A stretch of DNA of 64,000 nucleotides. Source: Flavobacterium sp. Root901 (lineage in GTDB: Bacteria > Bacteroidota > Bacteroidia > Flavobacteriales > Flavobacteriaceae). Both the position numbers and the translations under genes were made by a program. The notes beneath the pieces are model-generated. The model did no database searches. It was not told the origin of the DNA and saw nothing but the letters and a program-made list of their open reading frames with translations. Below are positions 42,736 to 52,357 of the stretch, piece by piece (within the stretch, counting starts at the first letter, position 1; each line of letters opens with the position of its first letter). The DNA lies in assembly GCF_001429765.1 (NCBI RefSeq), contig NZ_LMJB01000006.1, positions 452,338 to 516,337 of the forward strand. Reading direction: 5' to 3'.

Positions 42736-44544
42736 TTACTTGCCTGTATTGGAAATAATTACTTTTTGAGTTATTTTTTCATCATCAATGGTAATGAATG
42801 AAGCAATATAAAGTCCGGAACTTAAGCCGGAAGTAGAGAAATCATATGATTCTTCTGTTCCTACATTATCTTTAGAGAGAATTTTTCTTCCCAGAATATC
42901 ATATAGGGCAAAGGATTTAAATTGTATCAGATTTGGATTTGAAGCTTTTAATACATGATTTGAATTGTCCTGACGGATTATAAAAGTATTTTTTGTCTCC
43001 TCATTTATACCAAGCGTTTTATTGGTAAAAGTAATTTTAAACCTATCCTTGTAAACGCCCGGAGCTATTGTAACTTCATAATTACTATTTTTAATATCAT
43101 GATAAGATCCGTCTAATTCGTCATACAAATAAACATTTTGTGAAGGGTCAAAGTTTATAACTTCAGGGATGTAAAATTTAAGAGTTGTACTTTCTGCAGC
43201 TTTCGCAGCTAACGGAATTCTTTTTTCAGAATCAAAATTAACCCCTTGTATAATAAAATTTCTGTCATCCAGTAAAAACGAAACATCATTTGGCAAACTG
43301 CTGTCGATATTAACTGCGTCAAGTCCGGGATCAATACCATCTGTGGCTTCCGGTAAAAATGCCAGCGCAAGCTGTCTTGTAAATTGGTTGTTTATAATTG
43401 TATTAATTCTGATATGAGGAATCTCTGTAATTTCTTCTTCTTCTTCATTTTCCGCATCGGTATTTTTTGCTGTAGTCTGTGGTCTGGCAGGTTTTTCAAA
43501 CTGAGATAAACCAGCGCCTTCCTTATAAAAAATCCTGTGAGAATTTCTAAAAGCTACAGAACCATTTGAAGCTCCTTTTATAATAAAACCCTGTCCAATA
43601 GGAGCATATTTTCGTTGTCGCATAAGTCCTGATGATGTTCCTACATTGTTTAAAGAACCATCGCCTTTATAACTGTTAAAAGTTGCAGGAACATAAATTC
43701 CGCTGGAGCCCAGAGTTCCCGGCGAATAGGTTGCATAACCACCTCTATAGGCTGCGATTAAATGAGAATTTATGGTTTTGTCCTGTTCCCAGAAATAGGC
43801 GATTCTGGTACAGGCACTATTTAAAGGATCTAATAAAAATGCATTTAAATGCAGTGCCGAAGGATAAGGATTTCCTGTTAAGGTTGAGGCATTTGTACCC
43901 ACTGTAACAGTAATGGTTCCATCATTTGGTTTTCCTCTAAAATCATATCGTTGTGCGCCTCCGCCGCTGCCGGGATTATTAGCTCCGGTTCCTTCCGGAT
44001 CTGTAGCGTCACTTCCGCTGGTGCCTTTCATAGTAAAACCTTCGCCCGGCGCGAGTGTGGTTGTTCCTCCAACCTGAACCCATTGCGAATAATAGTTTGC
44101 ATTTGTTAATTTGTATATCCATCGGGAAGCTATCGCAAGCGGATTTGCAGTTCCGTCATAATTGGCAAGTGGAAGTATAGCAGCAGGAGTAGAGTTTGTC
44201 GAAGTAAGAGGTCTGTTTAGCAATGTAATCCCAAAATTACTGTTTCCTGCAGTTACACTTCCGACACCAACAGGCGAACACCAGTAATTATAATCAAAGT
44301 TATCTGAGCTTCCTTCCTGATAAACAGAAATGGTTCCGGTTCCAGAGTTGGTAGAAGTGCCGGCAGTACCTTGTACAAGCTGGGAAAGGTTTCTTAAATA
44401 AAGATTGGAATTTGCCGCAAGATTAATATTCTGCTGCACAAATAAGATCTGATTTTTTACATAAACAGGAGTATTCGAGCCAACATACATTTGGGCAAAA
44501 CTCTGAATAGAAATGATATAAAAGAGGAAGGTAATTTTTTTCAT
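42736..44544 (-). CDS. T9SS-exported surface protein
   Basis: 602 residues. Signal peptide ends near QSFAQM. The N-terminal region has repeated beta motifs (NINLAANSNLYLRNLSQLVQG, ISVYQEGSSDNFDYNYWCSP, GEGFTMKG, GQGFIIKGASNGSVAFRN). An acidic stretch, DAENEEEEEITEIPH, lies near residue 360. The last 75 residues (FALYDILGRKILS, SGLSSGLYIASF) form a T9SS type A sorting domain. Its role is unknown; its gene precedes the beta-rich 496-residue protein and is likely in the same operon. Confidence 0.8.
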   Translation of the reverse strand: MKKITFLFYIISIQSFAQMYVGSNTPVYVKNQILFVQQNINLAANSNLYLRNLSQLVQGTAGTSTNSGTGTISVYQEGSSDNFDYNYWCSPVGVGSVTAGNSNFGITLLNRPLTSTNSTPAAILPLANYDGTANPLAIASRWIYKLTNANYYSQWVQVGGTTTLAPGEGFTMKGTSGSDATDPEGTGANNPGSGGGAQRYDFRGKPNDGTITVTVGTNASTLTGNPYPSALHLNAFLLDPLNSACTRIAYFWEQDKTINSHLIAAYRGGYATYSPGTLGSSGIYVPATFNSYKGDGSLNNVGTSSGLMRQRKYAPIGQGFIIKGASNGSVAFRNSHRIFYKEGAGLSQFEKPARPQTTAKNTDAENEEEEEITEIPHIRINTIINNQFTRQLALAFLPEATDGIDPGLDAVNIDSSLPNDVSFLLDDRNFIIQGVNFDSEKRIPLAAKAAESTTLKFYIPEVINFDPSQNVYLYDELDGSYHDIKNSNYEVTIAPGVYKDRFKITFTNKTLGINEETKNTFIIRQDNSNHVLKASNPNLIQFKSFALYDILGRKILSKDNVGTEESYDFSTSGLSSGLYIASFITIDDEKITQKVIISNTGK

Positions 44545-45086
44545 AATCGGATTATTTAAAAAATTATGGACTTATATAGAAAACTATTTTTTCAAAGTAG
44601 TTTATGAATCTTTTAAATATGATTTCTAAAGATTTCAGTTTTTAGAAAAACATAAAAAAAGACTTCTATATTAATTAAACTAAAAAAATACTTACTTATT
44701 AATAGCAATAAGTAAATATTTTAAGAATTTTACTATAATCAAATTTAACCTAGAAGCGTTTGAATTTCTTACATAATTTTTGCCGATAATTATATAATTA
44801 CCATTTTTTGCAATTTTAAAGGATTGTTTGTTTGAATGAAAATCTTGGTTTTACAAAGCTTTTATTTATTAAATTATTAAAAACATAAACTTTGGCAAGT
44901 TATTCTGATTTAACCTTCATTTCTAATTACGGACCGGTATTAAATTGTTTCCTTTTTATGATAGTTCTAAATTTTATAGAATTATTAGCATTTTGACTCA
45001 TACCAGTTAAATTGAAAATTGAGTAACTTAGTAAATGTGCAGTATGCTTGTATTTGCAGCACATTTAACCTAAAAATAATTAGAAC
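44545..45086. other. 542-bp AT-rich intergenic region
   Basis: A divergent promoter region between the surface-protein operon and the methyltransferase. A 9-bp hairpin TTACTTATT/AATAAGTAA is at 44692-44715, and a minus-strand TAAATTTG -7-like box is at 44740-44747. I find no ORF or RNA gene. Confidence 0.4.
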
Positions 45087-45854
45087 ATGCCTTGGAATCC
45101 TGAAGTATATAATAAGTTCAAAGATATTCGCTATCAGCCATTTTATGATTTAACAGAATTTATACAACCTTTTGATGGAATGAAAGCCATAGATTTAGGA
45201 TGCGGAACAGGAGAGCAGACTGCAATTTTGGCTGATCAGTTTAATCAGGCACATTTTACAGGTGTCGATTCTTCTGCAGAAATGTTGGAGAAATCAAAAT
45301 CGCTTGAAATTCCTAATCTGCGTTTTCGTAAAGCTACGATCGAAGAAACCATACTTTCAGGAGAAAAATGGGATTTAATTTTTAGTAATGCAGCTTTGCA
45401 ATGGTCTGATGATCATGAAAAATTGTTTCCCGACTTATTAAATTTACTTCATAAAAATGGACAGTTTGCCGTACAAATGCCGGTTCAGCCTGAAAACAAA
45501 CTCAACAAAATCCTCATTGAACTGGTGGATGAAGAACCTTTTAAAACGTTTTTAAAAGGATATAAAAGAGAATCGCCAGTTTTGAGTATTGACGATTATG
45601 CACAAATACTTTTTGACGGCGGACTGCAGGATATTGAAATCATCCAGAAAGTTTATCCCATTATTGCAGAAGATCACGATACACTTTATAATTTTATTTC
45701 CGGTTCTGCACTAATTCCTTACATGGAAAGGCTTGACGGAGAAGAAAAAGAACTTTTTATTGCTGCCTATAAAGAAAGAATTGAAAAACATTTTCCTAAA
45801 CTTCCGGCAATATATTCTTTTAAAAGACTCTTAATGTATGGAAGAAAAGCATAA
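45087..45854 (+). CDS. SAM-dependent methyltransferase (trans-aconitate methyltransferase-like)
   Basis: 255 residues with class I methyltransferase motifs: MKAIDLGCGTGEQTAIL (motif I), GVDSSAEML (motif II) and IFSNAALQWSDDHEKLF (post-II). The opening MPWNPEVYNKFKDIRYQPFY and the SNAALQW signature resemble Tam-type trans-aconitate methyltransferases. A small-molecule carboxylate is a plausible substrate, but this cannot be proven here. Followed by a strong terminator. Confidence 0.85.
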   Translation: MPWNPEVYNKFKDIRYQPFYDLTEFIQPFDGMKAIDLGCGTGEQTAILADQFNQAHFTGVDSSAEMLEKSKSLEIPNLRFRKATIEETILSGEKWDLIFSNAALQWSDDHEKLFPDLLNLLHKNGQFAVQMPVQPENKLNKILIELVDEEPFKTFLKGYKRESPVLSIDDYAQILFDGGLQDIEIIQKVYPIIAEDHDTLYNFISGSALIPYMERLDGEEKELFIAAYKERIEKHFPKLPAIYSFKRLLMYGRKA

Positions 45855-45883
45855 AAAAGCCTGCAAGATCTGCAGGCTTTTTT
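45853..45883 (+). terminator. Rho-independent terminator after the methyltransferase
   Basis: AAAAAAGCCTGCA (45853-45865) and TGCAGGCTTTTTT (45871-45883) form a 13-bp stem with a 5-nt loop; the right arm's T-run serves as the tract. It also serves the convergent gene starting at 46490. Confidence 0.85.
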
Positions 45884-45899
45884 GTAATGTGAATTAACT

Positions 45900-46490
45900 T
45901 TATTCTTTATATAAAATAATAACGGCTTTATAACCAGTACCAACATTCCATTGGCTTGCTTCTATAACTTTTCCTTCGTCATCATAAACCTGAAATTCTG
46001 CTGTATTTGGAGAAGCTGAACCTTCGTTTAAAGCTTCAAAATCGATTTTATTCATCCCTTTTACCAGGTTAATTTTAAAACCTTTAAATTCTCCAACTAA
46101 ATTTACTTCCGGTTCAATAACTTTATCGTTATGATATACTCGTATTTTATCGCCGTCAACAAAAGCTGCATCGCGATAACGAACGGTTGATGTTGACGAT
46201 TTTGTAACAAAGCCTCCTAAATACTCATTACGTCTGTAAAAAATTCCTTCAACATTGGCTTCTCTCTTATACAGTGTATTGTTTTTAAAAAGTTCGTTTG
46301 GATCTATTTTTAAAACAATGGGATCTTTGGCAAGAGTCGGCTCATCGGTTGGAGGAGTTTCTGCAGGCGGAATCACTTCTTTACTTTCCGGAGTTTTTGA
46401 TTGAATTGGCTGGTATTTGCCTTTTACTTCTTCCTGCGAATATGCATGAAAGGAAGCAGCGGCCATTATTAAAAACAATATTTTCTTCAT
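45900..46490 (-). CDS. Hypothetical secreted protein
   Basis: 196 residues from MKKILFLIMAAASFHAYSQ, a signal peptide. A Pro/Glu/Lys-rich region (EVIPPAETPPTDEPT) leads into a beta-rich domain (SSTSTVRYRDAAFVDGDKIRVYHNDKV; GFKINLVKGMNKIDFEALNEGS; EFQVYDDEGKVI). The domain recalls flavobacterial periplasmic or surface Ig-like folds. No function recognised. Convergent with the methyltransferase and sharing its terminator. Confidence 0.65.
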   Translation of the reverse strand: MKKILFLIMAAASFHAYSQEEVKGKYQPIQSKTPESKEVIPPAETPPTDEPTLAKDPIVLKIDPNELFKNNTLYKREANVEGIFYRRNEYLGGFVTKSSTSTVRYRDAAFVDGDKIRVYHNDKVIEPEVNLVGEFKGFKINLVKGMNKIDFEALNEGSASPNTAEFQVYDDEGKVIEASQWNVGTGYKAVIILYKE

Positions 46491-46683
46491 ATACTTTATT
46501 TTATTTTTCAATATTGACAAGCCGTATTCCAGACTCATCTATAATTATAACAACTCATTATAGCATTTATTGCATGCAAATTGTCGAAAGTTGAAGTTTT
46601 GTAAGAACAACATTAAATAGTATAAAAGTTTGTATTAAGATCACGGTAATTTTAGATTCTGTAACTATTTAAAATTTAAGGCA

Positions 46684-47205
46684 ATGCATTTATCTTTTCG
46701 AAAAGTCATGTTTATTATTTTTATGAGTCTCGCAGTAAACGCAAAGGCGCAGCAGAATAATGACAGTCAAAAATGCCGTTTCACTAAAACTTCGTATGGT
46801 TATTTGATGGTTTTGCGCGAAGGCGACAATGTTTTGAATGAAATTGAAAACTTAGCAAAACAGCAGCAGATTCCGTCAGCAGATTTTACCGGAATTGGTT
46901 TTGCCCAGGAAGTTACTTTTGGATTTTATGATTTTACTGAAAAGAAATTCAATCCAAAAACTTTCAATAAAGTCGAAATGGGAAATTTAACCGGATCAAT
47001 TGCATGGACTGAAGGAAAACCTTCCCTGCATATTCATGGAATTGCTGCCGATGATAAATTTAATGCTTACGGAGGACACATTCTCGCCCTGAAAGTGGGC
47101 ACAGGTTCTATGGAAATTTACATAAGAGTAACTCCGGAAAAACTCGAAAGAAAAATCGAACAGCCCTTAAATGCTAATGTGTTACAGTTACCTTGTTTAA
47201 AATAA
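46684..47205 (+). CDS. Exported PPC/DUF296-domain protein
   Basis: 173 residues with an N-terminal export segment (MFIIFMSLAVNAKAQ) followed by a PPC (DUF296) domain: YGYLMVLREGDNVLNEI, ADFTGIGFAQEVTFGFYD, then HIHG and AYGGHILAL. The conserved histidines in HIHG and GGHI are in the expected positions for this domain, first known in plant AT-hook DNA-binding proteins. A periplasmic PPC domain is less common, so a non-DNA role is likely. First gene of a small plus-strand run. Confidence 0.8.
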   Translation: MHLSFRKVMFIIFMSLAVNAKAQQNNDSQKCRFTKTSYGYLMVLREGDNVLNEIENLAKQQQIPSADFTGIGFAQEVTFGFYDFTEKKFNPKTFNKVEMGNLTGSIAWTEGKPSLHIHGIAADDKFNAYGGHILALKVGTGSMEIYIRVTPEKLERKIEQPLNANVLQLPCLK

Positions 47206-47223
47206 TAAATTAAAATTCTGATT

Positions 47224-47589
47224 ATGAAAATAGTATTCAAATCGACTATAGGAGTTCTTGTTCTGGCCGCAGCTTTATTTTCGTGTAAAAATAATAAAGA
47301 TGGGTATAGTGATGAAATTGAAACCGTTGTTGTTCCAGACAGTACCCAAAAACCGGTAGATAGTACAGGTACAAACGAAACCGGAACAAATAAAACTACC
47401 GGAACCCCAAATACGGGTGCCGCAAGTACAACACCAGATGCTGACTTAGGAAAAAAAGGTACAGCTGACGGAGGAACGGGAACAGGAACCGGTCCAGGAG
47501 AAGATGCAGAAGATGGTTCAACTTATACCAGCTCATCAAAAAAACAAAACATAGACAAAGATTCTGTGAGGATAAAACCTAAAAAATAG
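47224..47589 (+). CDS. Small low-complexity lipoprotein
   Basis: 121 residues with lipobox AAALFSC. The mature part is low-complexity, rich in Thr, Gly, Asp, Asn and Ser (GTNETGTNKTTGTPNTGAAS), ending DKDSVRIKPKK. It resembles in style the lipoprotein at 52970 (both have a Ser-Asp-[AE]-Ile stretch and disordered tails). Likely surface-tethered, function unknown. Confidence 0.65.
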   Translation: MKIVFKSTIGVLVLAAALFSCKNNKDGYSDEIETVVVPDSTQKPVDSTGTNETGTNKTTGTPNTGAASTTPDADLGKKGTADGGTGTGTGPGEDAEDGSTYTSSSKKQNIDKDSVRIKPKK

Positions 47590-47653
47590 GTAGTAATAAA
47601 TGAATGTTTTTTGAGTATCTTTAGCACTATTCAAAATATTTATTTAATTCATT

Positions 47654-48292
47654 ATGAAGGCATTGATAATTGGAGCAACAGGCTCAACAGGAAAATTTTT
47701 AGTAGATAAACTCCTTGAAGATAATGATTATGCTGCTGTCGTTACTTTTGTTAGAAAGCCTTCCGGAATAGTGCATTCTAAATTAACAGAACATATAGTT
47801 GATTTTGCAGCTATTGATTCTTTTAAAGATCAGGTTAACGGAGATGTTTTGTTTTCCTGTCTCGGAACCACATTAAAAGCTGCGGGATCAAAAGAAAATC
47901 AATGGAAAATAGATTTTGATATTCCGGCTGCATTTGCTGTAGCAGCACGAAATAACGGAGTAAAATCGTTTGTTTTGGTTTCTTCATACGGGGCATCTGC
48001 AAAAAGCAGTGTTTTTTATTCAAAAATGAAGGGAAAGCTGGAAGATTATATCGCAGAGCTTAATTTTGAACAATATATAATTTTTAGGCCCGGACCATTA
48101 GTTCGGGAAGACTCAGACCGGATTGGCGAAAAAATTTCAGTTAAACTAATTACGATATTAAATGCAATAGGGATTCTGAAAAAATTCAAACCGCTTGAAA
48201 CGCAGCTTCTTGCGTCAAAATTGGTTAGCGCTCCCAAAAAGCTTCCTGCAGGCACAATAATAATTGAGCTTAAAGAAATTTTTGATTTTTGA
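47654..48292 (+). CDS. Atypical SDR, NAD(P)H-binding oxidoreductase
   Basis: 212 residues with a Rossmann NAD(P)-binding motif GATGSTGKFL at the N-terminus, the strand SFVLVSSYGASA, then YSKMKGKLEDYI, which places Tyr and Lys in a YxxxK-like spacing. Length and sequence resemble HTATIP2/NmrA-like atypical short-chain dehydrogenases. Substrate unknown. Confidence 0.85.
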   Translation: MKALIIGATGSTGKFLVDKLLEDNDYAAVVTFVRKPSGIVHSKLTEHIVDFAAIDSFKDQVNGDVLFSCLGTTLKAAGSKENQWKIDFDIPAAFAVAARNNGVKSFVLVSSYGASAKSSVFYSKMKGKLEDYIAELNFEQYIIFRPGPLVREDSDRIGEKISVKLITILNAIGILKKFKPLETQLLASKLVSAPKKLPAGTIIIELKEIFDF

Positions 48293-48355
48293 TAAAAATT
48301 AGAAAAATAGAATAAATTGTACCGGATTTTTAAAAAGAATCGAAATGTTTTTTTA

Positions 48356-48363
48356 TAAATTTG
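48356..48363 (+). promoter_or_regulatory. Candidate -7 box for bphO-bphP
   Basis: TAAATTTG fits TAnnTTTG and lies 58 bp before the heme oxygenase start. The -33 element is not clear. Confidence 0.35.
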
Positions 48364-48421
48364 TTTTCATAAGGAAGTAAAAAATTTGACTCTCCTAAAA
48401 TAGTAACAATTATTACCTGCG

Positions 48422-49024
48422 ATGAGTACAAATACTAAATCTTTTCTTTCTTCAGAATTTTTAACTGATATTAAAACCCAAACTGCAGATTCACATAAAA
48501 AATTAGAAAGCCTTCCGGTTTCTGCTTCTATTTTATCTCCGGACATGAAAATAGAAGATTATATTCACTATTTAAGCCTGATGCATGATGTGCATAAAAA
48601 CACAGAGGATGTAATTTATCCGATGCTTGCGGGCGTTATTGATGATTTGGGTCAAAGAAAAAAGAAGCACCTTATAGAAGGTGATCTTCAATTTCTTAAT
48701 TACAACAAAGCCGATGCGGCTAAAGTTTTTGATGTTTCGGGCAGGAGTATTTCTTTTGCACTTGGTATCTTTTATGTTATCGAAGGTTCGAGTTTGGGAG
48801 GAAGATTTATTTTAAAAAATATTACAGCCAATCAGCGTTTGTCTGGCGGTGAAGGCGTATCTTATTTTACAGGTTATGGCGACACCACAGGAAGTTACTG
48901 GAAAAATTTTCTAAATATGTTTGCCGAATATGAAGAGCATAATAATTGTTCAGAAGATATTATAAAAGGAGCTGTCTATGCTTTTGATAGTATTTACAAT
49001 CATTTTGAGAGTCGAGGAAAATAA
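48422..49024 (+). CDS. bphO: Biliverdin-producing heme oxygenase
   Basis: 200 residues. The proximal heme ligand is His25 in TADSHKKLESLP, and the distal-helix glycines are in VIEGSSLGGRFI. It opens heme to biliverdin with release of CO and iron. Its TAA stop overlaps the bacteriophytochrome ATG (TAATG at 49022-49026), so it supplies the chromophore for the photoreceptor that follows, the classical BphO-BphP pair. Confidence 0.92.
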   Translation: MSTNTKSFLSSEFLTDIKTQTADSHKKLESLPVSASILSPDMKIEDYIHYLSLMHDVHKNTEDVIYPMLAGVIDDLGQRKKKHLIEGDLQFLNYNKADAAKVFDVSGRSISFALGIFYVIEGSSLGGRFILKNITANQRLSGGEGVSYFTGYGDTTGSYWKNFLNMFAEYEEHNNCSEDIIKGAVYAFDSIYNHFESRGK

Positions 49025-51333
49025 TGAAGATTAAAGATATAGTCAACCGCAATATTGTTACTTTAACCAATTGTGAGCACGAACCCATCCATATTCCGGG
49101 CAGCATACAGCCGCACGGCTTTTTAATTGGTCTTAATTCCGACTGGAAAATTGATTTTTGTACCGAAAATATTTCTTCGTTTATCAATATAAAACATACC
49201 GAAGCCCTCGGAAAAGATTTTGCTTCAATTTTTGGTTCAGAAACGCTGCAGCAGGTTATAGATTATAACGAAAATAAAATTCAGGATGTATTTCCTCTCG
49301 AAATCATTCTTTTGGGCGAATTATTTCAGGTCAGTATTCATAAAAGCTTTGACATTTATATTTTAGAAGCAGAACCAAAATTTCCTGACAGAGAAAAACT
49401 GGCTGATGTTTACACGCAGATTATTCAGTTTGTAACCCAAATGAACAATACAACTTCTCTAAAAGATTTGTGTGCACTTGTAGCACAAGGAACACGGGAG
49501 ATAACAGGGTATGATCGTGTAATGATCTATAGATTTGACGAACAGTACAACGGAGAAGTATATGCCGAAAATTGCAGGGAAGATCTGGAACCTTTTTTAG
49601 GTTTACATTATCCGCATACCGATATTCCGGTTCAGGCCAGAGAATTATACATAAAAAATCAACTCAGGTTAATTGTCGATATAGAATACAAACCCGTTCC
49701 TATTTTTACAATTGATGATAATAAAGAAAATAAAAACCTCGATTTAAGCCTTTCTATTCTAAGAAGCACATCGCCAATTCATGTAGAATATCTAAAAAAC
49801 ATGGGAGTTGGCGCAACTTTGACAATTTCACTTATTCATCAGGGAAGACTTTGGGGGTTAATCGCCTGTCATCATTATTCTAAAAAGAATATTTCTCCGG
49901 AAATAAGACTTGCCGCCAAACTTCAGGGACAGTTTATAACTTCGCAGATTGATATAAGACAGTCAAATGATGAAAATGTGAGTGCAAGAAAAATATCAGA
50001 GGCACTGGAACATTTGACAAGTTTAGAACTTCCGCTTTCAGAAACTTCTTTAGAAACTATTGTAAATACGCCGCAATTATTAAATATCTGCAACGCTTCC
50101 GGAGTTTCTCTTGTTGCAAAAAATAAAATTTATAAAAGTGGTTTGGTTCCGTCTGATGAGCAGATTACGGAATTAATTGAGCAAATTAGTGATAAAGTAT
50201 CAGACAAAACATTTGTTACCAATAAATTAAGTGATTATGTAAGTTTCCCCGAAATGGAACAATGTTCTGATTTTGCGGGTATAATTTATTATTCTCTTGA
50301 CAGCTCTAATCATATAATTTGGTACAGACCGGAAACAATTTCAGAAATAAACTGGGGAGGAGAACCTGAAAAAGCGATCGTAAAAGACACCAACGGACTT
50401 CATCCCAGAAATTCATTTAATATCTGGAAACAGATTATTAAAAACCAAAGTAATATCTGGAAACAGTATGAAATTAATGCTGCAACTCAATATGCACATA
50501 CGCTTCATAACTATTTGATGATGATTATGCTTAGTGAAGAAGAAGAAAAGTACCGTACACAAAGTGAAATATTAAGGGAAACCAATTCTGAGCTTGAAAA
50601 CATCAACTGGATTAGTACACACGATTTGCAGGAACCACTTCGTAAGATTCAGTTAATTACATCAAAAATGCTTACAGAACTCGATGTTATTCCTTTAGAA
50701 TCGATTTCTAATTCTTTAGTCAGAGTGTCAAAATCGGCAGCAAGAATGCGGGTTTTGTTAGAAGATATTCTAAAGTTTACCCGAATAAAAAATACCCGTG
50801 ATGCTTTGCAGAAAGTAGATCTCAATCAGATTTTAAATGTTACTTTGGCTGAGATGAATGAAAATATCAAAGAAAGTAATGCTGTAATTGAAAGTGAAAA
50901 CCTTCCTGAAGTTTATGCAATTGGTTTCTTAATGAGGCAATTGTTTTCTAATATTATTCAGAATTCCTTAAAATACGCTTCACCCGAAAGAACTCCGGTC
51001 ATTAAAATAACAGCATCAGAAGAACCTGAATTAGTAGGTTATGCGGATAAAATTTATTGTCACTGGGTCAATTTTTCGGATAACGGAATTGGTTTTGAGC
51101 AAAAGTATGCCGAAACCATTTTTAAGGTTTTTACAAGACTTCACAATCAGGATCAATATGGAGGATCCGGAATAGGGCTGGCTTTATGTAAAAAAATTAT
51201 GCAGACAGTAGGAGGAAACATTCAGGCTGTTGGAAAATTAGGAAAAGGAACCGATATAAAAATTTATTTTCCCTGCAATCCCGAAGAAACTCTTACCATG
51301 CCAAATTATATCCATTTTCCCGAAGAATCATAA
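49024..51333 (+). CDS. bphP: Bacteriophytochrome histidine kinase
   Basis: 769 residues: PAS2 (10-110), GAF (about 135-295), PHY (about 310-490), HisKA and HATPase (about 635-765). The biliverdin-attaching Cys17 is in LTNCEHEPIHIPGSIQPHG. The GAF tongue-binding Asp (about residue 200) is in YPHTDIPVQAREL, a PHTDIP variant of the usual PASDIP. The PHY tongue has HPRNSF (PRxSF). Phospho-acceptor His533 is in STHDLQEPLRKI. It has no receiver domain and no dedicated response regulator gene next to it. Red/far-red light sensor. Confidence 0.93.
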   Translation: MKIKDIVNRNIVTLTNCEHEPIHIPGSIQPHGFLIGLNSDWKIDFCTENISSFINIKHTEALGKDFASIFGSETLQQVIDYNENKIQDVFPLEIILLGELFQVSIHKSFDIYILEAEPKFPDREKLADVYTQIIQFVTQMNNTTSLKDLCALVAQGTREITGYDRVMIYRFDEQYNGEVYAENCREDLEPFLGLHYPHTDIPVQARELYIKNQLRLIVDIEYKPVPIFTIDDNKENKNLDLSLSILRSTSPIHVEYLKNMGVGATLTISLIHQGRLWGLIACHHYSKKNISPEIRLAAKLQGQFITSQIDIRQSNDENVSARKISEALEHLTSLELPLSETSLETIVNTPQLLNICNASGVSLVAKNKIYKSGLVPSDEQITELIEQISDKVSDKTFVTNKLSDYVSFPEMEQCSDFAGIIYYSLDSSNHIIWYRPETISEINWGGEPEKAIVKDTNGLHPRNSFNIWKQIIKNQSNIWKQYEINAATQYAHTLHNYLMMIMLSEEEEKYRTQSEILRETNSELENINWISTHDLQEPLRKIQLITSKMLTELDVIPLESISNSLVRVSKSAARMRVLLEDILKFTRIKNTRDALQKVDLNQILNVTLAEMNENIKESNAVIESENLPEVYAIGFLMRQLFSNIIQNSLKYASPERTPVIKITASEEPELVGYADKIYCHWVNFSDNGIGFEQKYAETIFKVFTRLHNQDQYGGSGIGLALCKKIMQTVGGNIQAVGKLGKGTDIKIYFPCNPEETLTMPNYIHFPEES

Positions 51334-52223
51334 TCATTTGGTAAATAAGTAAGATACTGAACCATTCTGGGTTTTTTGCCTCTGTTTGGCGATGCGCAGT
51401 GTGGCAGCGTATTATTCCAGATTATGAAATCGCCTGCATTACCCACAATCGCTTTTGGCTGTAAAGTTTCCAGAGCTTTTGTTCTTGGATTTTCATTTGG
51501 TTCCAGATTATTTAACCAGTCGATTATTTTATTATGAAATCCGGGAACGCATTGAAAAGCGCCGTCATTGATACCGCAGTCGGTGAGATACAGCAATCCC
51601 TGAAACCCAAAAGTAAGAGGTTGTTGTAAGCTGATATCCCAATGCAGCGGACTTCCCAAAAAAGAAAAATCTTCGGTTTCCGGCGGATTAAAACTTACCT
51701 TGTCAATCGTTTTATATATTTGGGTTGTTTTATAAAGCTGTTCGTACGCCTTTTTTATTTTTGGAGAAAATCGGTTTTTATGCAGCGTTTCATGATCTGA
51801 AAAATTAAGCATCAAACCTTTTTGATTTTCATGTCTCATATACCACGTTTCTTTATGGTCAGGATCCATTTTTAAGAAATCCCAAATCGCCTTTTCGGTG
51901 TCTTTACAATCTTTTACTGAAATTGCATTCTTTACAATTACATATCCGTTTTCATTCCAAAACTCCAGATCTTCTTCTGATAGTACATTATCAGTAACCT
52001 CTTCCTCAATGCCTATTGCGTTTTTCTTTTTAGAATCAATCCAGTTTTTAAAATTTTCAAAATCAGGTTGTTTGGTATATAAAAACGACATTGTATCCTC
52101 CATGCTGATTCCCAATTGATACAAAGCCTTAATTTCCTGATCCCAGGTTTTTGTATCTGTATCAAAATCAGTTGCTGAAGTTAAAGTACGTTTCCATAAA
52201 TTTTCAAGAATATCCTGGGACAT
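51306..52223 (-). CDS. Phytanoyl-CoA dioxygenase-family Fe(II)/2OG oxygenase
   Basis: 305 residues from MSQDILENLWKRT. The jelly-roll iron site is visible: His and Asp in LHWDISLQQPL, a later His in NNTLPHCASPNRG, and Arg near RMVQYLTY for 2-oxoglutarate. The N-terminal 90 residues are helical and unlike the core family. The substrate is unknown. The 3' end overlaps the convergent phytochrome gene by 28 bp. A reading frame extending to 52334 exists, but 52223 is the likely start. Confidence 0.88.
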   Translation of the reverse strand: MSQDILENLWKRTLTSATDFDTDTKTWDQEIKALYQLGISMEDTMSFLYTKQPDFENFKNWIDSKKKNAIGIEEEVTDNVLSEEDLEFWNENGYVIVKNAISVKDCKDTEKAIWDFLKMDPDHKETWYMRHENQKGLMLNFSDHETLHKNRFSPKIKKAYEQLYKTTQIYKTIDKVSFNPPETEDFSFLGSPLHWDISLQQPLTFGFQGLLYLTDCGINDGAFQCVPGFHNKIIDWLNNLEPNENPRTKALETLQPKAIVGNAGDFIIWNNTLPHCASPNRGKKPRMVQYLTYLPNDYDSSGKWI

Positions 52224-52303
52224 AAATTTGTGATTTAAAGCTGAACTCAAAAATACTATATTATTGACTTTTAAATAAAGTATAAATACGTGTTTTAGTA
52301 TAA

Positions 52304-52340
52304 AAAAAAGTGCCGCATGAAATACATACAGCACTTTTTT
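52304..52340 (-). terminator. Terminator after the acidic protein gene
   Basis: AAAAAAGTGC (52304-52313) and GCACTTTTTT (52331-52340) form a 10-bp stem with a 17-nt loop and flanking A/T runs, 18 bp past the minus-strand stop. Confidence 0.65.
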
Positions 52341-52357
52341 AAATATTTTAGTCGGGA

